Positions 54,976 to 64,000 of a DNA stretch of 64,000 bases are shown here, in pieces; position 1 is the stretch's first letter, and every line of letters begins with the position of its first letter. The stretch lies in assembly GCA_009829735.1 (NCBI GenBank), contig CM020618.1, positions 34,572,894-34,636,893 on the forward strand, read 5' to 3'. The stretch is from Pyropia yezoensis (Eukaryota; Rhodophyta; Bangiophyceae; Bangiales; Bangiaceae). A program made the position numbers and the translations under genes. The notes below the pieces were generated by a model that did no database searches, was not told the origin of the DNA, and was given only the letters and a program-made list of their open reading frames with translations.

Positions 54976-55604
54976 CCGTTGGGGCTGGTCGTCCGAAGCT
55001 CACAACGGCAGCCTCGGCCAAGTGGGCCAGGAGGACGAACCAACCGTGCCGGATACTGCGGCGACCTAAGGGAGTCCGCCCACCTCGGGTAGGACTCCCC
55101 AAGAACGTAAACCCACGTCGGGTCATCGCGGTGCTGACGGGTGAGAACTTCCAGGTGGCTGGACGGGTGCAACTTGCCCCCGGCCGCGCCTGTTGTGCCC
55201 GTATCGTACTTGATACCGGGTCAGGAGCCTCCTTGATACGCAAGTCGCTATTACCAAAGGAGGTGAAGCTCCAACGCTGGAGGTCCAAAGCTGACCATAT
55301 GATTGACATCAATGGGGGGGTACTTCCCATCGTTGGTGCCGTGACCCTACCAACTAGGTTGGGGACCCATGAGGTCGACGTGACCTATGGCGTAGTTGAG
55401 AATATATCGGTACCCCTGCTTCTGGGTACCCCTTATGTTGTTACACAAGTGCCTTTGATTTGTGGCCCTGAGTACTGGGTCAAGTTGATGAATGGGGAGA
55501 CTATCCCCATCCTTGGTAAGGGAAAGTCTGTGGCTCCTGTGACAGTCTCACAGTCGAAGCCTGTTTGCTCTGTGAGGAAGGGTTTACTGCTACCCTGCGT
55601 CTAG
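54972..55604 (+). CDS. Aspartic protease region of element B
   Basis: 210 codons with DTGSGASLI. Same four-base overlap with gag as in A. Open. Confidence 0.85.
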   Translation: MTVGAGRPKLTTAASAKWARRTNQPCRILRRPKGVRPPRVGLPKNVNPRRVIAVLTGENFQVAGRVQLAPGRACCARIVLDTGSGASLIRKSLLPKEVKLQRWRSKADHMIDINGGVLPIVGAVTLPTRLGTHEVDVTYGVVENISVPLLLGTPYVVTQVPLICGPEYWVKLMNGETIPILGKGKSVAPVTVSQSKPVCSVRKGLLLPCV

Positions 55605-58600
55605 CCCGTAAAGTCACGTTGCCCCCCAACTCGGTGGCGCACGTTGATGTTGTAACTGATTTTACGGGGAACGGGTTGGTGCACCCTCACCCCCGTCTTG
55701 CTCGCAAGCACCAAGTGCATGTTGCCCTTGGCACGATGGACTCCAAAGCCGGAGTCCCGTGGAGGATCCAGATGATGAACCTGAGCCCGACGCCCAAGTA
55801 CTTCAAGTCGGGAGCCAAGTTCGGCTATATCGACCAACACGAGGGACCGGTAGTAGCGGTCACCCTCAACGCGGGCGCAAGTAGCGACCCGAAGTTCGGA
55901 AAGGAGAAGCATCAAGCCAAGTCGGCCGCCTCTCCTCGACCCCATGTGAACATGGAGGGTGTCCCCCCCAGGTTGAGGGTTCAAGTTGAACGCCTCTTGG
56001 ACCAATATCACAAGTTGTGGGATGGTCAATTGGGACTCATGAGAGCCACCCAACACCGGATCGAGTTGAAGCCCGGTGCACCCCCTATACGCCAACAACC
56101 GTATAGGGGAGGACCTCGTTCAAGGGCCCTCGTTAAGGAGCAAGTTGCTCGCATGGAGGCCCTCGATGTGATCGAGGCCAGTAACGCCGAGTGGGTGAGT
56201 CCGGTGGTTATCGTCCCCAAAGTTGATGGGACCCCCCGGTTTTGTATCGACTACCGTAAGCTCAACGAGAGCACGGTGAAGGACAGTTATCCCCTACCTA
56301 GGATGGACGACTGTCTGGACTCTCTGGGGGAGGCGAACGTGTTCTCTACCCTGAACTGTAACGCGGGGTACTGGCGAATTCCCATTGCCCCGGAGGACAG
56401 GCATAAAACTACCTTTACCTGTCACTGTGGTACCTACTTGTGCAAGCGTCAGCCGATCGGTCTGTGTAACGCGCCGGCAACTTTCCAGCGCGCTTTAGAC
56501 ATGATTCTGGCCGGAGTACGGTGGCAGATCTGTCTTGTGTACCTAGACGATATCATTGTGTTCTCCCGAAGTCCGGAGGAGCACATTGGCCATCTTGGCC
56601 AGGTGCTCAAGCTACTTGATGACGCCGGTGTGTCACTGAAGGCGAGTAAGTGACACCTCTTCACTCAAGAGGTGGAGTACTTGGGACATGTTGTCCGTCC
56701 GGGGCGTCTCAGTGTCAACGAAGAGAACTTGAGGGCCATCCGTAAGGCTCAGTACCCCCGGACCCAGACCCAGATGAGGAGCTTCCTCGGGATGTGTAAC
56801 GTGTACCGACGTTTCACCAAGGGCTTCGCCAAGGTGGCGAAGCCGTTGAATGAGTTAGTGAGCTCAACGCTACCGAAGAACCTGCCTCCCCCAAGTAGGG
56901 TGGAGCAGGAATCCTTTGAGACTCTTCGGGACCTTCTGCTGAAGCCCCCTATCCTGGCTATTCCCAGGTTGGGAGGCCACTACATCCTGGACGTGGATGC
57001 TAGCTACGACCAACTTGGTTGTGTGTTGCTTCTGCAGCAGCCGGACAAGGAGTACTTGCCGGTGGGATACTTCAGCAAGGGGCTGAACTCGGCCGAGAAG
57101 AACTACGGAGTCACCGAGTTGGAAGGACTCGCAGTGGTATGGGCTGTGACGTCACTTCGTCAATACCTAGAGGGTGAGAAGTTCCTCATCCGCTGTGACC
57201 ACCGCGCGTTGCAGTTCATCTTTAAGGCGGTCTGTACGAACACTCGTCTCAATCGGTGGAGGGTGCGACTGGCACCCTTCAACTTTGACAATGAATACCG
57301 ACCTGGCAGGCAACATGCCCTTGCCGACGGCCTCTCTCGGGTACCTACCGAGGGGCTGGACACTAACCCAGTCGATGAGGACATCCCCATCGTGGGGGTA
57401 GTCACGCGCTCGGGTCAAGTGTTGGACCCCGAGGCGCCAGGGAACAAGAAGTACTTGCCCCTGTCCCTGGACGAGGTGGTGAAGGCCCAGGCCGAGGATC
57501 CCTTCTGCAAGTCGCAGAGGGACACACTGGATACAGTGGCGGAGACGCGGTTCTTTCTGGGAGACGATGGCCTCCTCATGAGGAGGGGGGTATTCCAGGG
57601 GACCGAACAACTTGTCGTCCCCGCATCCCTCAAGGACAGTATCATTGAGAGGGAGGTCAACGCTCCCACGGGTGGACACCTGGGGTCTAGTAAGCTGTAC
57701 CAGACCCTGAGGACCAGGTACTACTGGCCGTCCATGGTGGTGGACATCTACAGTTGGGTGGCTGCCTGCACAAGTTGTGCACAGAATCGTCTGATGGAAC
57801 GGCGGCCTACTACGGCTATGCTATTGTTCCCGGCCAAGGAGCCCTTCGCCGCGTTGGCGATGGACATCCTTGGGCCACTGCCCGTGACCGAGGAGGGCAA
57901 CCAGTACCTCCTGGTCATCTGTGACCGCTTCACGAAACTTACGCGAGCGATCCCACTGGCAGAGATCACGGCCATGTCGGTCGTGTCAGCCTTCCTAGAT
58001 CACTGGGTTGCCGCGTATGGCATTCCGGATAGTACACCATCGGACAATGGACCGCAATTTGCGTCTGTACTGTTTCAGGGAGTGCTGGATATGTTGGGGG
58101 TTAAGGCAAACTATGCCCCCCCCTACCACCCACAAACTAATGGGCAGGTGGAGCGCTTCGACACAACTATTGCTCGGCAGCTGCGCCACTATGTGAGTGA
58201 GCATGTGAAGACGTGGGACCAATACATTTCTATTCTTACCACTGCCTACAATTCGCAGGTTCACTCATCTACCGGGGAAGTACCCCTCGCTTTTGTGACC
58301 CCCCGTCGCGTGCGGTCTATTGCCGTGCGGCGGCCACTCCCAACTAGGGAGGATGGTGGCAGTACGCCTACTCCTACTGAGAGTAAGGCGGAGTTCGCTG
58401 CTAGGCTTACAAACCTCATCCCTCAAGTCAGGGCTGAGATGGACAAAGCACAAAAGCGCTACAAGCGTACCTTTGACAAAAAGGTGCGCAATGCTAAGCA
58501 TTTCCCCGAGCAGGGTGACTGGGTGCTGGTACACTCACACATCTCAACTGAGGGTAAGTTGGTTTTCCAGACGAAGGGACCGTACCAGGTCCTTCGTACT

Positions 58601-58947
58601 GATGGGCGGCGCTTCACCATCGAAAGTGACGATGGGGTCCGCACAGTGAACGGACAGGACGTGGTCAAAGTTGCACCACCGCCTGCAGGCGACCCAGCTT
58701 GGGCGCGTGCTTTGGAAGCGTGGCGCCTCCCCTCGCTGCCTGCGGCCAAATAGGGCCCGCAGGAGTACGTGTTCGATAATTTCATAGACCACGGCTGGGA
58801 TGAGGACACTGACCGCCTCATGCTGAGGTTGCGTTGTATGGCTACAAAGCCAAGGATGATACGTGGGAGTATGTGGAGGACCTTCCCGCTGAGAAGGTCG
58901 GGGCGTACTGTGCCCGGAATGAGATAGACCCTAACAGCCCTCCCTGA
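55565..58947 (+). pseudogene. pol of element B: RT, RNase H, integrase, chromodomain
   Basis: Same domain order as A: FCIDYRKLN and YLDDIIVFS of reverse transcriptase, RNase H DASYDQLG, integrase HHCC and core (NGPQFAS, HPQTNGQVERF), chromodomain to the end. Broken in a few places. The end faces the antisense ORF tail-to-tail. Confidence 0.85.
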
Positions 58948-59064
58948 ACGTGAGGAAAGGCCGAGTAACAGTGCCAAGAGAGTGCTTCAAGTCGAAGTGG
59001 TACGCAGAGTGGCTTTTAACTACAGCCCTAACCCTCACACTGTCACAACAAAGGCAGCTTCCAA

Positions 59065-61008
59065 CTAGGCATGCATGCTAGACTCTCCCACTCCACGGCC
59101 CTCGCCCTCACGTGGAGGCGAGCGGCGAGACCCACGGCGATAACGCTCCCCTCCAGTCGGCGGGGCCGGCGGCTCCAAGTCGGAACCGCCGCGCCCCGCA
59201 CAGTCGCGCAAGGGGCGACGACCGCGGCTGCCTTTCTGTTTAGTCCTGCGCGCAAGTTGGCGACGCAGACGCCGGACCGACTCCGACTCTGACGGAGTCG
59301 AGGACTCCGAGACGGAGTAAGACAACTCGTCTTCCGACACGGAGGGAGAGCGCCGCGAGTGTCGGCGACGACGGCGAGGAGGCGAGTATGCCCGGCTCGC
59401 GCGACGTTTGCCACGCCCAAGTGGGGCTGGGTGGGGCATAATAGCCCCAATGCGAGCCAACTCGGCTGTCATAAACTCCGCCACCGACTCGCAACTCGCG
59501 GTCGCCACTGCAGTACGAACGCGCTCCTCAAGTTGAGGAGTCTCGGAACTCTGTAGGGTTGCGGTCGACGCGGCCAACCAGGAAATGGTGCGCACCAACG
59601 TGGTGATCATCATCTCTGAGGTTAGAGGCGTGGGCGGCAACACCAACTTGGGGTATACCGTCAGGAGGGTGGCCCCCAAGTTGGGGGACACCGGGGTGGA
59701 CGACTCAACGGCCACGCTAATCGGGATGTTCCCGTGAGGTTGGAAAGGAACAGGAGGAAGCGGAGGGGTCCGCCGAGGTGGCGGTACCCGGGTGTAACTG
59801 CGACCCCGACTTGGGGCCCCCGCAGTGGGTTGAGTCATGTGGTCATCATAGGACGGCACGGCCATAACTATGGGCTTGTCCGGGGGTGGCGCAGTGTGGC
59901 GATCCACCCCCGGGGCATACAGGTAGTCCCCGATGCCCAACCCCTCTCGTAGGACCACACGGCCGTCGTGAAGTTCACGAGCGACCCATGCGAGCTGGCG
60001 AAGTGCGCCATCGTCCTTGGGCCCACGAGTGGGGCGGCGCAACTTGTGCTCAATGCTCTCCCACTCGATAAACTTGTGGAGGCGGAGCATCTCCTCAAGT
60101 AGAGTGAGTTGTCCTGATGAGCACCCCTCAGCAAATAGCTGAGGGGTGAGCTGTTCCAAACCTTGGAGGAGCCGGAGAAGGAGATGCCAGAGCATCCCCC
60201 GCCGCTGAACACAGGACACCCAGGTCGACATGACCTCGAGGAGCCACTGGGTGGCCAACATGGCCCACACCAGGTGATCAGGGCCAGCCGTCAACATGAC
60301 GGAGCCGAAGTGGTCAAGCAACCGTGGCAACAACGCCGGGAACCCGTAGGGGACCTCAACTTGAGGCCACCACTCGGGCTTCTTCGGATAGTACTGCTCC
60401 TTACTGGCAGCAGACTGCTGAGGAAACTCAAGTTGAGCCGAGGTCACCAAGTAGGGACCTCGCCGGAAGTCCTTTTCCATCCGCACATCAAAGTGATGAG
60501 TGGGCGGATCGGCCTCGTGAAGGTACGGGGGGCGAGTTGCCACAGCGTCCCACGTAAAGGTCGGCAAGTCGCCGGGACCCGGGATAGTTCCCCCGCGGTC
60601 CACCATGGCCTTGGCACGCTGTACGTCTTCGACCTCCTCGTCGTCCAGGAAGGCGAACTGGTCCGTCCTGAAGCCGGCAGGGAACCCGACCCTACGGGGA
60701 TACTTCTCCCGTAGGCGGTCCCATACCCGACCCATCGCTGCGCCAAGTCGGCCACAGCGAAGAACAGTCAGCCCCTCCTCATAGAGAGGCCAAGCGGGGT
60801 AAAACCACCGCCCCAAGGCCTCACGCGGGACAACTTGTCCCGCCTCCGGGGGAGACCCCGCCGTCAACCCAAAGCCGGGTGACGCGGGAGTCCCGTCCCC
60901 CGGAGCGATCGCGGAGCCCCCGCCGGAAGTCCCGGCGGGTGCTGCCCCGTAGGAGGTGTCCTCCATGCGCTCGTCAAGAGAGTCCGTCTCCACTCCCGGA
61001 GTCGCCAT
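59065..61008 (-). CDS. Antisense ORF of element B
   Basis: 647 codons from ATG 61008, open over the full length and differing from the A copy mainly in the Arg/Ser-rich tail. The frame runs from just inside the 3' LTR side toward pol, on the strand opposite to gag-pol. The central block is unchanged where I compared it, while neighbouring pol is broken. That is compatible with selection on the ORF, or with chance in a young copy. Confidence 0.85.
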   Translation of the reverse strand: MATPGVETDSLDERMEDTSYGAAPAGTSGGGSAIAPGDGTPASPGFGLTAGSPPEAGQVVPREALGRWFYPAWPLYEEGLTVLRCGRLGAAMGRVWDRLREKYPRRVGFPAGFRTDQFAFLDDEEVEDVQRAKAMVDRGGTIPGPGDLPTFTWDAVATRPPYLHEADPPTHHFDVRMEKDFRRGPYLVTSAQLEFPQQSAASKEQYYPKKPEWWPQVEVPYGFPALLPRLLDHFGSVMLTAGPDHLVWAMLATQWLLEVMSTWVSCVQRRGMLWHLLLRLLQGLEQLTPQLFAEGCSSGQLTLLEEMLRLHKFIEWESIEHKLRRPTRGPKDDGALRQLAWVARELHDGRVVLREGLGIGDYLYAPGVDRHTAPPPDKPIVMAVPSYDDHMTQPTAGAPSRGRSYTRVPPPRRTPPLPPVPFQPHGNIPISVAVESSTPVSPNLGATLLTVYPKLVLPPTPLTSEMMITTLVRTISWLAASTATLQSSETPQLEERVRTAVATASCESVAEFMTAELARIGAIMPHPAPLGRGKRRASRAYSPPRRRRRHSRRSPSVSEDELSYSVSESSTPSESESVRRLRRQLARRTKQKGSRGRRPLRDCAGRGGSDLEPPAPPTGGERYRRGSRRSPPREGEGRGVGESSMHA

Positions 61009-61334
61009 GGCTCTCCCCAAGTTGGGGAGAGACGCTCTGGCTATCGGAGCACGAGACCCGCCTCGAGTTGAGGGGGACTCGGATCGTGGGTATACGGGTG
61101 GCCTCCCCAGCGTGGGGCGGCCCAGTGGAAGGTGAAGGGGAGGTGGTGGTGATGGTGAAGTGTGAACCGAGGAGAGCAAGTTGCCGAGTGGGCAAGCTTG
61201 AGGAGAGGGGCGGTCAACGTGACCGCCTCCACATCCGCGTTACGTACTCAAGGGAGGGACAGCAAGTCGCGCCCCCAACGCCGAGACGTGCGTTTACGCA
61301 CCCCCTCACAGGGCCGACCGGGTCGGTCGGAACT

Positions 61335-61347
61335 GAGGAGAGGGGAG
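61335..61347 (+). other. Polypurine tract of element B
   Basis: GAGGAGAGGGGAG immediately before the 3' LTR, identical to that of A. Confidence 0.85.
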
Positions 61348-61816
61348 TGTGGCAGTTTTGACCCCCAGGTAGGGGGGCAACACGTGCCATGCACGGGGCG
61401 GCAGGCCACTAGTCTGATCCGTTCCTCCCCCTGCATTTGGGTCCATATTCCCTAAGTTTGGGATAGTTTGCTTCGCAGTAAATCCAACTTGGATTTGAGG
61501 GTTTTCTGCATTTATCGTCTTGAATTTTCGTGTGGCCCGGTGGGCAGGTGCTGGGGTGGGAGATTCTGAGTGGCGAGATTCTGAGTGGACCCTGGGGGGA
61601 TAAGGGGAGGGACATCGGGGCTTGGCCCTGCGTCCCCGTCCCGACAAAGAAACTGTTGGACCACACACCATCCTCTTGTTTGTCAGTGGGGGGTTTGCCC
61701 CACACCAGGGACAGAGTCTGTGCGACTTGCACTTCTTCCGGTTCCCCCGACACGGGAGGCAGCCCTTGTACACCGCCCCAACTTGGGTGTCGTGTGTGCA
61801 AGTGGTTTTTGCCACA
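61348..61816 (+). repeat. 3' LTR of element B
   Basis: 469 bp, TGTGGCA...TGCCACA. Confidence 0.95.
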
Positions 61817-62140
61817 ATGCGGAGACCCCCAACACTGGGTGTCCGCATGCCCGCTCATCCCGGAGGAGTCTCGACGGGCAGCGGTGCAACGCTGGGCATC
61901 CATTGGTGGGCATCCCGCCAGAGGCCCAGCACCGGGCAGGCAGCAAGCTCCAGGAGGAGTACTGGCAGTCGAGGAGGCACCTCCTCTTCCGGATATCCCG
62001 GAAGATAGTACTCGGCCTGGTACGGGAAACGAGTAAGAGGAAGGACGACACGGGGTCGCTGGGGTAACCCAAGCAAGCCACCCCGGAGTACCGCGGGGAA
62101 AGCCCCACGGAGAGCGCGGTTGAGCCGACGCCGCATCAAC
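61817..62140 (+). pseudogene. gag end of element O, last segment
   Basis: The rest of the O nucleocapsid region (a His and a Cys of the knuckle lie in the first 30 bases), then basic sequence leading into the protease frame. Fossil. Confidence 0.65.
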
Positions 62141-63238
62141 CCCCGGGTACACCTTCCGGCCCCGACGACACGGCGTCAGGGGATTGATGCCCAACCTCCA
62201 AGGTTGGGAGGAGAGGACGGGAAGCCCCGTCACATGGAACCAGACAAGGGCCCTGTTCAGGATGCCCGAGTTACACCGGATATCGGTGTAGGCCACGTAC
62301 TGTTCACCTTGGAGAACTTCAAGGTATCAGCCACACTGGGGGTTGACCCCCAGTCGACCCGGTCGTATTACCCCGTACTGGATACAGGGGCTGGACCTAG
62401 CCTGATCCGGAAGGATACCCTCCCGGACAAGTGGCTCCCGCAAGTCAGAGTTGCTCGGGGACCCACGATCAAGGATGCGAATGGTCGTCTCATTCGTACG
62501 ACCGCAGCGATGTCGCTGCCGGTCACCATCGGGGAGCTTACCACGGCAGTTGACTTCCTGGTATGTGAGACTCTATCGGTGCCCTGCATGCTGGGGTGCA
62601 CCTTCATCAACGTTCACGTTGATGCAATCCGGCCGGGCCGGAGGACCGTCGAGCTGCAAGAGGCCGACGGTACGAAGAGAGGACAGACAGCTATCGTCAG
62701 GGACCTGACGCTACACGGGAGCCACGTTAACGTGGCTGAGGTATACGCCAACGTAGAACTGAAGACACTCCGGCTGGCCAAGCGGACTCGCTTTGAGCCG
62801 CTGTCGGAGACCGTCCTCCCGGTTAACTGTGACCTCCCAGGCATCTGCAGAGTCCAGTCCAACCTACGAACCTACAAGCGCCATGGGTTGACCATGGCCA
62901 ACGGTATCGTAGACCTCCCAGCGGGGGGGTCATCATTGCTGGTGATGGCGAACTATCGCCGTAAGGCAGTCACCCTCCCGAAAGGAACTATCCTCGGGAT
63001 TGCCGAGCTCTACGAAGGAGATATCCTTACCCCTGACAAGGAAGGTCAAGTGGAACCACTTGAGGTGCTGGCGGTCGCCGAGACCACCGAGGGGCAGCAA
63101 CCCGATGACGGAAAGCCTAACCCATCACCAGCTCCGGCGGACATGCCGCCAAAGGACCAAGAAGCCTTGAAGGCACTGGCCGAGGCTGACCTCGACCACC
63201 TTCCCCCTTCTGTAGCTGAGGGAGTACGACGGATGTAA
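62120..63238 (+). CDS. Aspartic protease region of element O
   Basis: 372-codon frame. VLDTGAGPSLIRKDTLP near 62378 is a retropepsin active site, and CMLGCTFINVHVD is the second conserved strand. A long spacer to reverse transcriptase resembles the equivalent region of A and E1 (KTLRLAKRTRFEPLSETVLPVN). Confidence 0.8.
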   Translation: MSRRRINPRVHLPAPTTRRQGIDAQPPRLGGEDGKPRHMEPDKGPVQDARVTPDIGVGHVLFTLENFKVSATLGVDPQSTRSYYPVLDTGAGPSLIRKDTLPDKWLPQVRVARGPTIKDANGRLIRTTAAMSLPVTIGELTTAVDFLVCETLSVPCMLGCTFINVHVDAIRPGRRTVELQEADGTKRGQTAIVRDLTLHGSHVNVAEVYANVELKTLRLAKRTRFEPLSETVLPVNCDLPGICRVQSNLRTYKRHGLTMANGIVDLPAGGSSLLVMANYRRKAVTLPKGTILGIAELYEGDILTPDKEGQVEPLEVLAVAETTEGQQPDDGKPNPSPAPADMPPKDQEALKALAEADLDHLPPSVAEGVRRM

Positions 63239-63253
63239 AGAAAGCATGACGTA

Positions 63254-64000
63254 ATGTGGACCGGCGGGGCGCTGGGTACCATTGGGGCAACCCAACACCG
63301 TATAGACCTGGTACCAGGTGCTCGACCAGCGCGGTCGCAACCGCATCGCGCGGGACCTATGCAACGAGAGATCGTTGATGAAGAAGTGAAGAGGATGAGC
63401 GAAGCTAAGGTGATCCGACCTTCGATGTCGGAGTGGGGCGCCCCAGTCGTTATCGTACCGAAGAAGGACCAAAACCCTCGGTTTTGCATCGATTATCGAC
63501 GCCTCAACTTGGTTACCAAGAAAGACTCATACCCTTTACCAAGGATGGACGAGTGCATCGACTCGCTGGGGGAAGCCACAGTGTTCACCACTATCGACTG
63601 CAATGCCGGGTACTGGCAGATCCCAGTGGCGGAAGAGGATATCCCCAAGACGGCATTCGTCTGTGACAGTGACGTGTACGAGTTCCTAAGGATGCCCTTC
63701 GGATTGTCGAACGCCCCCGCCACATTCCAGCGGGCCATCGACATTATACTGTCGGTAGTCAAGTGGCGTAACTGCCTGGTGTAATTGGACGACGTCATCG
63801 TCTTCTCGCGTAACATGGATGACCATGTGCAACATGTCGACGAGGTACTCACCCTCTTGCGGAACGCCGGGGTAACCCTGCGCCTCAAGAAGTGCGCCTT
63901 CTTCCAGCAGACAGTCGAGTATCTGGGTCACCAGATCACGCCAGGTAAACTGAAAGTGCTCGAAGTTGACACCCGGGCACTCCGGGATGCTCGATACCCA
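63254..64000 (+). pseudogene. Reverse transcriptase of element O, cut by window end
   Basis: Ty3/gypsy reverse transcriptase: QHRIDLVPGARPARSQPHR, FCIDYRRLNLVTKKDSYPLPRM, TTIDCNAGYWQIPVAEEDIP, MPFGLSNAPATFQRAIDI, the LDD box and VEYLGHQITP. Related to but distinct from A/B. Incomplete here and not intact. Confidence 0.85.

Larger units (their letters stand above)
52442..61816 (+). mobile_element. Element B: chromovirus, complete structure, same family as A
   Basis: Length 9375 bp. 5' LTR (52442-52909), primer site, gag, protease, reverse transcriptase-RNase H, integrase-chromodomain, antisense ORF on the opposite strand, polypurine tract (61335-61347), 3' LTR (61348-61816). Flanked by ATGCA (52437-52441) and ATGCG (61817-61821), a target duplication with one mismatch. 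By hand count the LTRs differ at about thirteen of 468 sites, so it is somewhat older than A. All parts are present, but it carries a handful of breaks in gag and pol. The antisense ORF is open. Confidence 0.9.
31787..64000 (+). mobile_element. Element O: Ty3/gypsy element hosting A and B, runs off the window
   Basis: 5' LTR (31787-32126), primer site, gag in three segments (32352-33668, 51792-52441, 61817 to about 62140), protease (to 63238) and reverse transcriptase continuing to the window end. Element A interrupts it between 33668 and 51792, and element B between 52441 and 61817. Removing the insertions by coordinates leaves about 4.7 kb of O in the window. It carries several breaks besides the two insertions. 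No 3' LTR is in view. Confidence 0.85.

Overview
The window is a very GC-rich piece of nuclear DNA from a eukaryotic alga. Long open frames full of Ala, Gly and Pro, few or no introns in the host genes, a plastid-type DUF2358-SOUL protein and dense Ty3/gypsy retrotransposons fit a bangiophyte red alga (Porphyra/Pyropia type) best. That placement is inference, and no rRNA or organelle marker is present to prove it.

Left third (1-21 kb). A decayed LTR-element fragment (1014-2860) is followed by a degenerate minisatellite (about 3.1-3.56 kb) and a broken PIF/Harbinger transposase on the minus strand (4346-6249). Three host genes follow. The first is a DUF2358-SOUL protein on the plus strand (6877-8084). 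The second is a large RCC1-BTB-RING-BTB protein on the minus strand (9173-13385). The third is an ankyrin-repeat protein, also on the minus strand (14219-16230). In all three the reading frame changes at or beside long G/C homopolymers, which points to consensus errors or very short introns. The ankyrin gene lies just upstream of the RCC1-BTB gene on the same strand, giving the domain order of animal IBtk. From 16.2 to 21 kb I recognise no gene, only repeats, a hairpin and a possible pol III unit.

Right two thirds (21.7-64 kb). This is a stack of nested Ty3/gypsy elements. A gag fragment (F, 22003-22826) is followed by a fragmentary element E1 (22835-26395). E1 is interrupted by E2 (26396-27457), E2 by chromodomain element C (27458-31786), and C by element O (31787 to beyond 64000). 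Two younger copies of one chromovirus family sit inside the O gag region. Copy A (33669-51791) is on the minus strand with a CGCAG target duplication. Copy B (52442-61816) is on the plus strand with ATGCA/ATGCG. Copy A appears twice on either side of a 500-N gap, but its two outer LTRs share one target-site duplication, so it is almost certainly one insertion assembled twice.

The most interesting biology is a long antisense ORF between the integrase-chromodomain end and the 3' LTR. It is present in A, B, the old fragment D, and in diverged form in the separate lineage C. It is read opposite to gag-pol and ends tail-to-tail with pol. It appears to define a conserved extra protein family of these algal chromoviruses.
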